A stretch of 64,000 nt of DNA, from contig JABBOT010000001.1 in the NCBI GenBank assembly GCA_016165875.1, positions 12,584,540 through 12,648,539 of the forward strand, given 5' to 3'. The notes below the pieces were generated by a model. The model had not been told where the DNA came from and searched no databases. It worked only from the letters and a program-made list of their open reading frames with translations. Position numbers and translations under genes: made by a program. Source of the DNA: Acanthopleura granulata. Its lineage: Eukaryota > Mollusca > Polyplacophora > Chitonida > Chitonidae. Every line of letters begins with the position of its first letter. The first letter of the stretch is position 1. Positions 34,701-45,631 of the stretch are shown here, one piece after another.

Positions 34701-35064
34701 GAGATACCTTTCGATTTCCCGGGGGTTTCCTGGAACCTGAGCTCATCTTCCTTGATACCCTCAAACAGCTCCAGAACCTCCTTCTGGTAGTTCTTGGTGG
34801 TTCGGAAAGTTTTGGGGACGGGCTCATACTCTTGCTCAGTGGCCTTCCTCCTACGCCGCTTCTTACATGGTGGAGGGAAAGGTCGATATTTCCTAGGCTG
34901 TAAGGGCTTTAGCAGGCGATCCTTGACTGCCTCAGAAATGGACACCTCCAGGATGATGGGGTCTTCTGCATTGATTACCTCTAATAGCTGGTCTATTTAT
35001 GCATCCATTTCTGCATTCATTTAATCTAACAGCTGATCTATGTATGCATCCATTGTGGTAGCCA
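31737..35064 (-). pseudogene. Protein-primed family B DNA polymerase (Polinton PolB), multiply broken
   Basis: It reads from an ATG at 35064 towards 31737. A basic NLS-like cluster (KKRRRRK) is near 34,855. A Cys-rich segment (KHFCERCLYGY) is near 34,050. Exo I 'ADFEAL' is at 33,870-33,884, the polymerase motif A region YLDANNLYG at 32,836-32,860, the motif B region LMNNSVFGETMENL at 32,478-32,528 and motif C 'DTD' at about 32,248-32,259, followed by Arg where the family has Ser. The C-terminal 156 codons (32207-31737) are intact. Numerous stops and frame changes (for example TAG directly after YLDANNLYG) make it non-functional. In life it would copy the element using a terminal protein primer. 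Confidence 0.88.
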
Positions 35065-35070
35065 TATGCC

Positions 35071-35094
35071 TTAAGACTATATTTGTCTAAATGG
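35071..35094 (-). promoter_or_regulatory. Shared promoter-like motif, copy 1 (upstream of PolB ATG)
   Basis: + strand 'ttaagactatatttgtctaa', ending 7 bp before the PolB ATG on the minus strand. It contains a TATA-like core (minus strand aaatata). Confidence 0.5.
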
Positions 35095-35147
35095 AAATTT
35101 CATCTAGTAGCGGGTCTATATATGCGCTCATACTAGAGACCTTATTC

Positions 35148-35172
35148 CTTAAGATTATATTTCTCTAAATGG
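35148..35172 (-). promoter_or_regulatory. Shared promoter-like motif, copy 2
   Basis: + strand 'ccttaagattatatttctct' followed by aaatgg. It precedes the duplicated short PolB-like start at about 35,130. Confidence 0.5.
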
Positions 35173-35456
35173 TAACATCAATCGCTGCTAGTCGTGCAAA
35201 CTCTTCTCTGAAAGTGCGCTGCTTTAGGCACCAGTTCTGTAGACGCACGCAGGCAGCGCCACAGCCATTACACGCCATACTCGTTACGGTATCCTGCTCC
35301 GCATACAGTGAATGGGGTATGTGGCTTTGCTCCTTTTCTCATGTGGTAATTATGCTGTGCACAATACTCACCGGTAATACATCCGAACCTCCACACAACG
35401 CTATCACAGGTTGTCTTCACCCCGCGCATTAACAATATGCACTTCTTTCGATCCAT
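35170..35456 (-). CDS. Small Cys/His-rich (zinc-binding) Polinton protein
   Basis: ATG at 35456 opens 62 codons to 35268 with Cys residues spaced as KC...TTC...GC..GEYCAQH, suggesting a treble-clef or zinc-ribbon type knuckle. After the stop another frame continues with further Cys residues to about 35,172, so the 3' end may be frameshifted. It lies upstream of PolB, on the same strand, and is preceded by the shared promoter-like motif. Function unknown. Confidence 0.45.
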
Positions 35457-35469
35457 TGTGGTCTTTATA

Positions 35470-35493
35470 CCTTAAGATTTTATTTCTCTAATT
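35470..35493 (-). promoter_or_regulatory. Shared promoter-like motif, copy 3 (upstream of Cys/His protein)
   Basis: + strand 'ccttaagattttatttctct', about 14 bp upstream of the ATG at 35456 on the minus strand. Confidence 0.5.
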
Positions 35494-35499
35494 AGAGAT

Positions 35500-35950
35500 T
35501 CAGGATATAGAGGTCACTGTAATCTAACTGTGTCAAGTGGTCTCGCCAGCTATATAAATGCAATCATTTACTCTGAGCCTTTGTTATATATAGTGAACCC
35601 AGAAGTGTGTGAACTCCTGGTTATATCCACTGCACATGGGTTATCGCTGTGTAATACATACACATGCCGAATTCAGTTAGCTGTACTCCACCTCGAAAGC
35701 TGGTATGCGATGCAAGGCATAACTCACTGTTTATCTAGTTAGATAAATATAAGGTGGTTGGTCTCTTATCTCTTAAGATTGTATTTCTCTAAATAGAGGT
35801 TCAGCCCTGGCTGGGTGTTTTGTGGTCTCGCCAACTATGTAAACAGTCTATCTGTGTGGCTCATACAGGCGTTCTGTTCACTATAGGCGCTTCAGCTAGT
35901 TGTATACATGATACAGTGCTCTCGCGTGGGGGTCTCGCTAGCTTCGACTT
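35500..35950. other. Polinton subterminal region without recognisable gene
   Basis: It contains an imperfect duplication of about 290-bp spacing (35,470-35,560 and 35,771-35,860) with the promoter-like motif. No ORF with recognisable features was found on either strand. Confidence 0.4.
35771..35794 (-). promoter_or_regulatory. Shared promoter-like motif, copy 4
   Basis: + strand 'tcttaagattgtatttctct'. The motif plus about 80 bp downstream ('gtggtctcgcca.ctat.taaa') is a duplicate of the region after copy 3. No gene follows it that I can recognise. Confidence 0.4.
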
Positions 35951-37103
35951 CATAATGCAATTATCTCTGAATGTGAACGCCCGTTCGCATACATAGATAA
36001 TTTGCAAAAAGTTGTGTACGCGAACACCACATGACTTCAGCAGGGTTGAGCTTGGGCTGGGGACCCTACAGGGGGGTGGGGATGACCCTAGCTGGAAGTG
36101 CCAGAACCACTATTCTGTATACTACTTCACTAACAGTCGAAGTCAGATTTCACAGCTGACTTTCTTTCAGATATTGCAAGAAGACAATTTTATAAATGAA
36201 ATAACCAATAACACTTCAAATGTGCGTTGCAAAAATAATTCAGAAACGTCAAAAGAAAAAAAAGGGAAAAAGTGTGTAAGAAACAAATATTACTCACTTC
36301 ATCTTATCGGCACATTCCAAAATTCCATTTACCGGGTTAACATTTATAATGACCGTCATGCCACACAGCCTGCATGCTTTCTTCTTATGAATGAAATTTT
36401 ATTGGATTTCGTTCACAAAATTATATGTGGCGATGGGAATGGGAGATGTTATGACGAGGATTTGTCCAGCTAGAGGTATTTGGAATGCTTATTCACTATG
36501 CCAACTATTAGTCACCACATCTCGGTCAGTAAGAGTCTCAGACGTGGGTATATGAGCGTCGCTGGCTCGTCTAAGGCGAATCTCAATGTTTGAGCAATCC
36601 TGGACTAAGCGATGAAAGCCGCTGGTGCCACCATATTTCTACTATCAACTCAGTAAGTTTTTCTTTTGATAAAACACTTCTAAATACTTTGACTGGTTGC
36701 ACCCTTACGGAAGTTATATGGCTTCGTCTGACCTTCACCCCATAAGCGGAGAGCTGGCAAATTATTTGTCGTCCATGACTCTCTGGTCAATCAAGGGGAA
36801 AAAAGCTTCCCTCTCATTGGTCGCATACCAGACTTGGTGTGCTACAATGAGAGCGAAGTTTTATTCTGTGACATGATTTTCCCGTTCCTGTCCGACTAAA
36901 CCAAAAACCTACAAACTGGATTGTTTCTGGCTTCGTGTAAGCCAGAGAAAGCATGTTTGTTTCTCGATTTATATATCAGCATAAAGCATAGAGTGTCAGC
37001 TTTCAAACGAACCTCGTTCGGTTGAAATAGAATATTTTCCCATGTTTTGTGTCCAATTATGTAAAGTATGGGCTTAGGTCCTCGACATTGAAGTTATGTA
37101 CCT
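35950..37103. repeat. Polinton right TIR
   Basis: Reverse complement of 23809-24570 and of the left tip at 20834-20858. It carries about 270 bp (36,130-36,400) with no counterpart on the left. The ORF at 36012-36473 falls within it and has no recognisable domain. Confidence 0.85.
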
Positions 37104-37569
37104 TATGATATTGTGACGGTCACACTATAATTAACCACACCACCTACGCTGCGCTTCAATAACCTATAACTGAAATCTGTCAGGATGGCTGTGTGGTCTA
37201 TCGTTATAATATCTTGATAGGTGGCTTACACTAATCTTCTGAATGTGAGCTACAATTCTATTACGTAAGTCACTCAATGATGAACAGACAAGTAGGTACA
37301 GTAACTACTAAATACTTTATTTATAACTGACAAAGAAGTTACAACTCAGAAATAATGAAATTAACGTCAAAAGGTAATCCAGTATGAGTTTTTGTGGAAG
37401 TGATCTTCTCGATACTGGAGGGTCACAGGCTACAGGATCAACTTGACATGTAATTAATAAACATCACCAGAGTGAGTTATGGTAGATTGTCACCAAGATG
37501 ATAAAAGTGTTTTAGATATCAGACATCCCAAATGTCTCTTGGTTATGGGGATATCACGATATATAGGGT

Positions 37570-38745
37570 TTATGTGACTGCTGCTGTGGCGTTGCAGTTT
37601 ATATGGGGTATACCTCGGTTATAGCGTATCAGCTGCTGGCGGGCAGTGATGGCTGCTAAGGGGGCGGGGGGCAGTTGATATGGCATACCCCTCTGATACG
37701 GGGTGACAGCTGCTATTTGATGGCAGTTGATATAGGGTATACCTCGATTATGGGGTGATGGGGTGATGGCTGATATGAGGTGGTAGTTGATATGGGGTAT
37801 ACCTCTGTTATAGCGTATCAGCTGCTGGCGGGCAGTTGATATGGGGTGGTGGCTGCTACGGGGTGGCAGTTGATACAGGGTATAACTCGGTTATGGAGTG
37901 ACAGCTGGTATGGGATGGCAGTTGTATAGGGTATACTTCGGTTATGGGGTATCAGCTGCTATGGGATGGCAGTTGGTATGAGATATACCTCTGCTATAGG
38001 GTATCAGCTGCTAGGGGAGGCCAGTTGATATGGCATATACCTCGTTTATGGGGTGACGGCTGCTAGGAGGGCCAGCTGATATGGCATATACCTCTGTTGT
38101 GGGGGTGACGGCTACTATTTTGGTGGCAGTTCATATAGGGTATACCTCGGTTATGGGGTGACGGCTGGTATGGGATGGCAGTTGATATGGGGTATGCCTC
38201 GGTTATGGGGTAACCGCTGATATGGGATGGCAGTTTATATAAGGTATACCTCGGTTATGAGGTGATGGCTCAGGGGGTTGGGAGGGGCGTTGATATAGGG
38301 TATACGTCGGTTATGAGGTGACAGCTGTGTACATCGATTATGGGGTGATAGCTGTAATGCTGTGTACATCGGTTAATGAGTGCACATCGGTTATGAGATA
38401 CTACTGAGATGATATTAAGTGATGGCACGTATGGGATGACGATTATTGTGGGATGTAGGCTATTATGGAGACCATCGGTTATGTGTGTGTGATGTGTTAC
38501 GGGGTTGATGTCTGTTGATGGGTGTCGGCTTATATGGAGACCATTGGTTATGGGGTATCAACTGTTCTGGGGTGTGATTTCTGTTGATGGGTGTCGGTTA
38601 TTATGGGGATCATCGGTTATGGGGTATCATCTGTTATGGGATGTGATTTCTGTTGATGGGTATCGGCTATTATGGAGACCATCGGTTATGGGGTGTGATA
38701 TCTGCTAATGGGTGTTGACTGTTATGGGGCTGTTATGGTTAAAGT
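37570..38745. repeat. About 50-60 bp minisatellite, 1.2 kb
   Basis: Units combine 'ggttatggggtgacggctg', 'tatgggatggcagttgata' and 'ggggtatacctc'. The right part shifts to a variant unit ('gttatggggtatcatctg', 'gggtgtcggctattatggag'). Confidence 0.9.
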
Positions 38746-40744
38746 TAAGTGTTTATTTTAATTAGTGTAAATGACCATCCAAAAATTAGTCTTTCCCTCC
38801 TGCTGTCTGCTGACCTTACTCTAGCCCAAGACCACGGTCTAAGAGTTCATACACTGATGTGCGGGGAGCGCTGGCCACCCTTAGCCCGAGGGCTATGTGG
38901 ACCCCATTTAGGTACGTGTATGAAGCTTGTAAATAGCACATCCTCGTTCAGTCCTTCTGCGTGTGCATTACATTCTTCCTGAATACACATAAAGCACGAC
39001 AATTCTGAAAGCTGAAATATTTACGCACAATTTGCCAGAATTGCTACTTTACATCACCTTTCTCCTGTAAATCTTAGCCGAAATCGAAACTTGGGTCATA
39101 TTTAGCAGGTCGCCACGCATTGCAATGTTTATAAAATCTGTGTCGGCCTGAAGCGCATGCACACCACCGGTTGACCTTTCCGTGACATCATATCTTGAAA
39201 TTTACATCCATCCTAAACAAATCTACGCCTTCAATCAATTTACATAAAAGTCATCACGGATGCACATGAACAGAAAGCAACAACACGGTTTATTGTTTCA
39301 ACTTGTCAACAATGCACGTGAGAGTAAGTCATTAATGTGAATTATCTTGGATTTACTGGTCGTAAAGGCTACAGAATATGAACTAATTTGGCAGAAGAAC
39401 AGGAAATGTCTTGGTGAACATGCATTACAACAAAAAAGTCAGCACCATGAACAATCATGTGGAATGGGTCCCACACAGATATTACGTGTGGAATGCATTA
39501 CGTAAGCCGGCCAGATTGAGCTTAATATGCTGTGTTTCAGAGTAAACCACACGCATGTAACACCCGTGAAGAATGCATTTACACAGAAAATTCTTAAATT
39601 TTTTTCTGGGGATGGGATATTATTTACAGATCTTATACTACCTAGATTTGTCTCCCTTGATTTTTCTTTTTTTGTGGTACATTTGGCAACCATGAAAAAC
39701 ATCACAAAATAAGTTGTGTTTTTCTCTCAGTATGTGACAGAAAAGATTTTTCTGGTATTATCTTATCAGCTTGCGAAAATGCAAGACATCCTTTGTGGTT
39801 TTCCGTTAAGTAAAATCTGCATGTCACGACCTTGTTATTGTTGTTTACCGGAGATAAGGTCAGACTAGCATTCCTATATGCTCATGTAAATTTGACCTTG
39901 TAATTGTCGGTTTCATTTTTCCAAACACAAGTAAAGAGTTAAATGAACAAACAAATGGTTTGATAAAGTTTATCATGATAATCATGCAATAGATCTTCTC
40001 TCCGTTATCTCCTTTGAGCAGAAGTTCTTAAAGAGAAAGCAGGATGACAAACACCCCCACCCCACCCACACGTGTGCAGACACAACCACACACGCAAATA
40101 CTTTGAGGTTGAGCATATTTTACAAAGTTGTTACGGAGTATGAATACTTTAAATTACACTTGTACTTGACTAATTTTGTTGTCTTTGCAAACTTTGCATT
40201 GATTAGAGGTTGATTTCTTGACGATTTTGTCAGGGCTGCCAATGGATCTATGGGTGAGCTTGTCCGGGGCGTAGGACTGGTGATGGCTGTACTTATTCAC
40301 TTAAGGAGGCAGCACATGTTTCGATTGGTTCAAAGCATTATGTCGGCCCATATGTACCGATCAGGGAGCAGTGGTAAGGTTTGTACTGACAAATCAGCAT
40401 GTGTCTTCATGTTTTATGTCCTCAGCAACTGGATTTGATAAAACCGTCTTGTTGACTTTGCTATCCACTTGAATATTTAGGCATTCAGATTCCTTTGAGA
40501 GAAAAATTCTCCGCTGGATGAGTCAAGACAACAGCAATGCTCATTAGCAGAGCAAGCAGGCAGTGTTTTGATAGGGGTAGCCATGGTAACTGCAACTGAA
40601 GGACTGGCTTAGATTCGGGTTATCTCCGGAGGTGACTGTACCTGCTGTCAAGGCTAAGAAGGTCTGGGTGACCCTTGTTGTTATTAATTACGTATTTTTG
40701 GAAAGGTTAAGTTGAAAAACTTTTAAAGCATATTAAAAACTCTC
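38746..40744. other. No supported gene
   Basis: AT-rich DNA. Two stretches look weakly exon-like (38,825-38,911 and 40,234-40,374) but are not mutually phase-compatible and encode nothing I recognise. Confidence 0.4.
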
Positions 40745-40982
40745 TGTAGCAGCGCAGTGACGCAGCGCAATGCAGTCGCTGTGAGTTCAAGCCCAGTTCA
40801 TGCCAGCTTCTGGCTTCCTGTCGAGAATTAAGGCAGGAAAGTCTGCAAGCAAATGAGGATTGTTGTAGGTTTCACCCTGGCTCTGCCATGTTTCCTCCCA
40901 CCATAGTGATGGCCGTTGCTGTATAAGTGAAATACTCTTGAGTACGGCGTAAAACACCAGTCAAAAAAATAAATAAAAACAC
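40745..40982 (+). mobile_element. Full-length tRNA-derived SINE, + orientation
   Basis: A tRNA-like head ('gcagcgcagtgacgcagcgc') with a B-box-like 'gagttcaagccc' at about 40,782 is followed by a body, the 'tttcctcccaccatagtg' core and an aaataaataaa tail. It is the best copy for defining the family. Confidence 0.88.
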
Positions 40983-40984
40983 TG

Positions 40985-41500
40985 CGGGAATAACCTTATA
41001 AATATATCGCCCATCAGCCCAGCCTTAAAGTTCATCAGTCCAGCCTTCAGACTACAAAGGCCATCAGTCCTGCCTTTAGACTATATAGGCCATCAGTCCT
41101 GCAATTAGACTATATAGGTCATCAGTCTTGGCTTTAGACTATATAGGTCATCAGTTCTTCCTTTATACTATATAGGCCATCAGTCCTGACTTGACTATAT
41201 AGGCCATCCTTCCTGCCTTTAAACCCAATAGGCATTAGTTTCAAACTATATAGGCATCAGTCCTGCCTTTAAACCCTATAGACATTAGTTTCAAACTACA
41301 TAGCCATCAGTCCTTTCCTTTGACTACATAGGCCATCAGTCCTGTCTTCAGACTATATAGGCCATCAGTCCTGTCTTTAGACTCTATAGACAATCAGTCC
41401 TGCCTTTGGACTATATAGACCATCAGTACTGTCTTTTGACTATACAGGCCATCGGTCTTGCTTTTAGACTATATAGGCCTGCTTTTAGACTTCGTAACGT
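40985..41500. repeat. About 28-29 bp minisatellite
   Basis: Units are 'actatataggccatcagtcctgcctttag', about 17 copies. Isolated units recur at about 43,585-43,615 and 43,825-43,895, 2 kb further right. It abuts the tail of the SINE. Confidence 0.88.
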
Positions 41501-44324
41501 TCAGCCGATTTGATTTTGCGGTTGAGATCAGAAAAAAGAGTGATCAGCGCTATGATGTAAGGACCAGTGACCGAGTGGCCACTGGACCACGCCACCTGTG
41601 GAAAACTCCCCAAATTGACTGAGGGTGGTTTATATACACATACATACATACTATATCATTGTGAACGGTATGCTTCTTAAAGACAGACCATTTTAACAAA
41701 GCTTTTCTGTTTCGTTTCTCATGAATTTAAGGAAAGAAAATGTTTAGCAAAATCTGACAAACCTGGCGTGATTGTAGCGAGTAATCCTACTGGCTGGTAG
41801 TAATCATGGGAAAACACATATCTGGTTGCAGCGTGCGGACGTGACCGACAAGCCTGGCAATATATTTTATATTTGTTTTGTTCATGGACGTCCAAGATGC
41901 CCAGAATAAAAATGAGTCTTCCTCGACATGTCTTTTGTGTAATAAATGACAGATTTTGTTATGGCAAACTGCAGTAAAGACGACATGAATTTATACACCG
42001 AGTCTTCAGTATACACAAACAGCTTAGAGAAGAAGAGGCTCAACTGTTGAGGAGTTTAACTACGCTTCTGATCATGGGAATTCAATGTAGACCCTCCAAT
42101 AGCCACAACAAAGTCGCAATTTCAGTGGAACGGCCCACGGTTTGGAAGCTTTGAAGCTCTGTCAAAGACAGTCCTCAGACTGGTTGTCTCAAATCAGCCG
42201 CTTGTGATGATGCATGTTACTGATACTAAACTGTTAAAAGCATGGGTATAGAGGTCCCAATTTTGGGGTGTTCATAATATGGGATAACAACTGCTAAATC
42301 TTACCACCAACTCCTTAGAAAGAAAAAAATGAAAGCTTGCAGCATTTCCTGCAAAGACTACATCTGTAAATCCAGGGATTACAACCCCGTCACTTCTTAA
42401 AGGTAATTTACATGAGAATGCCATTGGGCATGGCTGCGGGAAACATCTACACCTGTGGGTTCAGTGTATAGGAATTACTTTGTTACAAGTAAAGACTAAA
42501 CTGTATGCTACCGCTGGATTTTTCAGTGTTTCTAGAATTCAGATTCGTGCAGGTCCGCAGCACAGGCGACCGGTCGGCAAAATATGCAGCCATCATTCGC
42601 CCCTCAGCCAGCAAAATACCTATTTCTTATACACTGACAGTTGTGGGTTTGAAAAATGTCGATTGTTAAAGTACAGACGGGATATTTTTGTGCCTATACA
42701 ACGAACGACCATTGGCAACATTTTATTCTGGTTGTGACGGATTAATTATTAAATAGCAATGGATTAACACTTCAGACCTTCACACCGTGTACATGTGCAT
42801 GTACCTGTTGGTAAATGCCTGTTTTTGACTTTTTTTTCACTTTTACGTGAACTGTACGCGGAGAAAAATCCGCTGATGTTCCCCAGATTTACTGTCAAGA
42901 AAACTGCGACTGTTCTGGATCATTCAGCTAAATTATTCTGCCATCAGTAATGACATGATGTAAGTTCATTAAATCGACAAATGCCCATAGCCCAATGTAT
43001 TGCAAACATATTGAATTGGAGGTCTGTGGGTAAAATTACTGAGGAAGAATGCCAAAACCAGTGCACTTACCCTAAATATTTTAGCTTCATTTGAAGACAA
43101 TATCTGGCAGGAAATCATGTCGACAAGGTGTTCAATTCATGCAATTGTCATAAGCTGTTTTGATGCAAACCTTTGTAAGCTTTACATTTATTAGTAAGCC
43201 GTTTGCCATGTTGAGTGTACCTCATTTTTATCGGCTGGTTTCGGTAAATTCAGTTGTACGTATGCATGGCGTTGTGAGCAGAAATAAAGGTCTTACAGGA
43301 AACAGAAGGGTATTGTGTTTACAGTAAAATTCGCAGGTAACAGAAGCAACAGAAAATGGATGAAAAGCCAATTCCAGTTAACCTCCTATGCCATATGTAG
43401 TGATTTAATGACCCCATAGTATTTATTTGAATAACCCTACATGTCATTTAGATAAGTGTACAGTCTACACTCTTCTCTTACCCCACTGGTACCCTGCTGT
43501 GATCAATTAGCAATGATAACAACTAGTTGCAAGGTATCATGGGATATAGTCTGAGATTTTTGGCTTAACTTTATGTCATATACGGTATATAGGCCATCAG
43601 TCTTTAGACTACCCTAATGTCTCCAACTTTTCGCATATGAAAGAGCAACTTTCAGTGCAACTTATGCACCTTTTTAATTTGATTTTGGAGACAAATACAT
43701 TTGTTGGATTGGTCGGTTTCAGGGTTTCACAAAAAGTACATTTTTATCTGTCTAAACAGAATAATGCCTTCAGAATATGCTTGGATAAAAACCTTGCAAA
43801 AGTGCTGAAAGTTTGAAGAATTACAGTATGTATGCCATCAGTCCTGTCTTTAGACTGTGTAGGCCATCAGCCCTGTCCTAAGACTATATTGTCCATGAGT
43901 GGAAGAATTGTCCATCTCATATCACCGAGTTCATCAAATGTTGTCAGTTTAAGTGTGTATATGATGTGTGCTGATTTTTTCTGCCAGTGACGAAACAGTT
44001 TTGGGATAATACATTTAACGTTGTGAACGAAATTCAGATGTTCTCTATGTATGAAATTAGCGAAGGTTACTTGTGTATATGTAGGCAAGAAGTCATGTAA
44101 TTTCATAAACATGAGTCAGAGGGTTCTTATGCAGGGATTTAAATTTTATAAACCAAAAAATCTGAATGATTTCAAGAGATTTTCCAGCAAAAGGGGCTTG
44201 GTCTCCTAGTTAAATTGAATTCTATGCCATTCGTCAGTGTGATGAGTCATGTGTGTCAGTTTCTGGAATCATTCCTCTTTCCCATGATTTCAGGGTAATA
44301 TTTTCTTGTTATCGGATTCTTCAG
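41501..44324. other. No supported gene; isolated minisatellite units
   Basis: I see no convincing exon. Single copies of the upstream 29-bp repeat lie at about 43,585 and 43,825. The stretch at 43,660-43,830 has weak likeness to the dispersed repeat at 11,560 ('tttgaagaattacagtatg'). Confidence 0.4.
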
Positions 44325-45631
44325 TTGCATTCCTGGTTGAGTGAAGGTGGATTGAGTGCAAGTGTCTCAGGATCGAAGTACATTGTCGAACGTCTGACAG
44401 CCCCCAAGAACAAAGATGGAAAGGAACTGGAAAACAGTAGTGAGGTGAGCAAATGATGTATGTCAAAAAGTTGTAATATAATTTTGTGTACATATGAGGG
44501 GCACTCAAAAGATGGTTGGTGTAAACAGGTTTGGACATCAAGAGTGTTTACCGCCCATTACTTGATTCATGGTTAGCACCAGTCAACATTTAGGGTCACT
44601 GACCGGTGACACTGGTGGTTTAATGAGGGGAAAACTAGTAGAGATATTGGCAATATTGAGTGTTGAGCTGGTGATAAGCCAGAATAGACTTAAAACAGGG
44701 CCCTCCAGGCTCTTTCAAAGGAATGTGGCAAGCCTACACATGTACAGCACTGCTGTCATTGTGAAGTTCATGTGTAGGTACGCGCCACCTACAGGAGTAG
44801 TTAGCATTCAGGAGGTGAACAGAGCATGTACCCAGCATGATGTCTATGATTGGGGCGGCCATCGCTTGTCGCGCACGGGCTACTGGTCGTTGGAGCCTTC
44901 AGTGAACATAGATCGGCGAACGCCGACATGATTGCTTCTTCAAGAGAATGTGAAGCTTACCACTCACAATATGTGATGGTTTGATATGTTCATGATGTGG
45001 AGGTTATGAGGCAGATTGAAATTTTCCAGTGACTCCAGTGCGTGTCTATCAGTTTACAGAAAACATTTGTTTATTTATTCTTTTACTTGATTGGTGGTTT
45101 ACGCTGTACTCAAGAATATTTCACTTATGAAAGCCGACAGCATTATTGCAGGAGAAAAACGGGAAAGGAAAATATATGAAATGTATATATATGAGAAGAG
45201 AAAATATATACATGTATTCATGGGAATAAAGGTGAATAGGTAAGCAGTCCTAGAAATTGGGGATGATAATTAATTGTCTGTCTGTACTATATATGCGGGT
45301 GTATGACGGGTAGCGTGTTAGTACAGGCTCTACTCAGTAGGTATACATCCTGTTTCATTGTCTTGTAATTAATCTGGATGTAACAATTTGGGCCTCAAAA
45401 CAAGCAGCCATACCTGTAAATTGCAGAAGAAAGCACCACCACGCTGTGCGTTAAGCTAACATCACTGTGAAGGATGCTAACACTGCAGGGAACAAGTAGA
45501 AGGAAAAGACAAACAACCCATGAAAACTAATTAATCTTCCTTTTTTCCTATTTCAGTTTCGTTTACTCCACACAAACGAAATTGAAGTCCACATTGCAAA
45601 CGCTTGTCCATTTCAAAGCTTTCAGTCATAG
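44325..45631 (+). CDS. 3' end of an unidentified + strand gene (two exons: 44325-44444, 45557-45631)
   Basis: Exon 44325-44444 (acceptor 'attcttcag', donor 'gag|gtgagc', 40 codons, phase 0 to 0) encodes LHSWLSEGGLSASVSGSKYI and a Lys-rich tail. Exon 45557-45631 (acceptor 'cctatttcag', phase 0) encodes FRLLHTNEIEVHIANACPFQ and ends at TAG. AATAAA follows at 45736-45741. Phases agree and codon content looks protein-like. I do not recognise the protein. Upstream exons were not found with confidence between the Polinton and 44.3 kb. Confidence 0.55.
45080..45165 (-). mobile_element. SINE 3' fragment, - orientation
   Basis: 'ttgattggtggtttacgctg', 'tactcaagaatatttcactt' and 'cagcattattgcagga' match the 3' end of the SINE family. 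It lies in the intron between the two exons of the unidentified gene. Confidence 0.65.

Larger units (their letters stand above)
34985..35175 (-). repeat. Tandem duplication of PolB start codons and upstream motif
   Basis: Three short in-frame starts each encode M-(D/S)-A-x-I-D-x-L-L (about 35,004, 35,052 and 35,130 on the minus strand). The two outer ones are preceded by the 'atttagagaaatataatcttaag'-type motif. Only the innermost copy continues into the polymerase body. Confidence 0.65.
20834..37103. mobile_element. Decayed Polinton/Maverick (adintovirus-like) element with nested insertions
   Basis: Long terminal inverted repeats bound it. The left tip 'aggtacataacttcaatg' (20834) is the reverse complement of the right tip at about 37085-37103. 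After removing the 2.84-kb element (20969-23808) and a SINE, the TIR continues at 23809-24570 against 35950-37090. The remaining body is about 13.3 kb, slightly short for a Polinton (usually 15-20 kb). It carries relics of capsid, packaging ATPase, rve integrase and protein-primed PolB genes, the diagnostic Polinton set. I did not recognise the adenain-like protease. Frameshifts and stops in most genes and a gutted integrase indicate an inactive relic. No clear 6-bp target duplication is left (flanks 'acaaca' and 'tatgat'). Confidence 0.9.

Noticed and set aside
36012..36473. 153-codon ORF in the Polinton right TIR
   Set aside because: It starts in TIR sequence, has no domain, and the left TIR does not preserve it.
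38825..38911. Possible exon with acceptor 'ctctag' and donor 'gtacgt'
   Set aside because: The composition is exon-like, but its phase does not join to the other candidate at 40,234 or to the exon at 44,325, and no domain is recognisable.
40234..40374. Possible exon (acceptor 'tttgtcag', donor 'g|gtaagg')
   Set aside because: No homology recognised, and its end phase is incompatible with the next supported exon. Retained only as a weak candidate.
44569..44931. 120-codon ORF beside a 'gaggggcactcaaaa' string resembling mariner-type termini
   Set aside because: No transposase motif in the ORF and no matching inverted terminus downstream, so neither a gene nor a mariner element can be supported.
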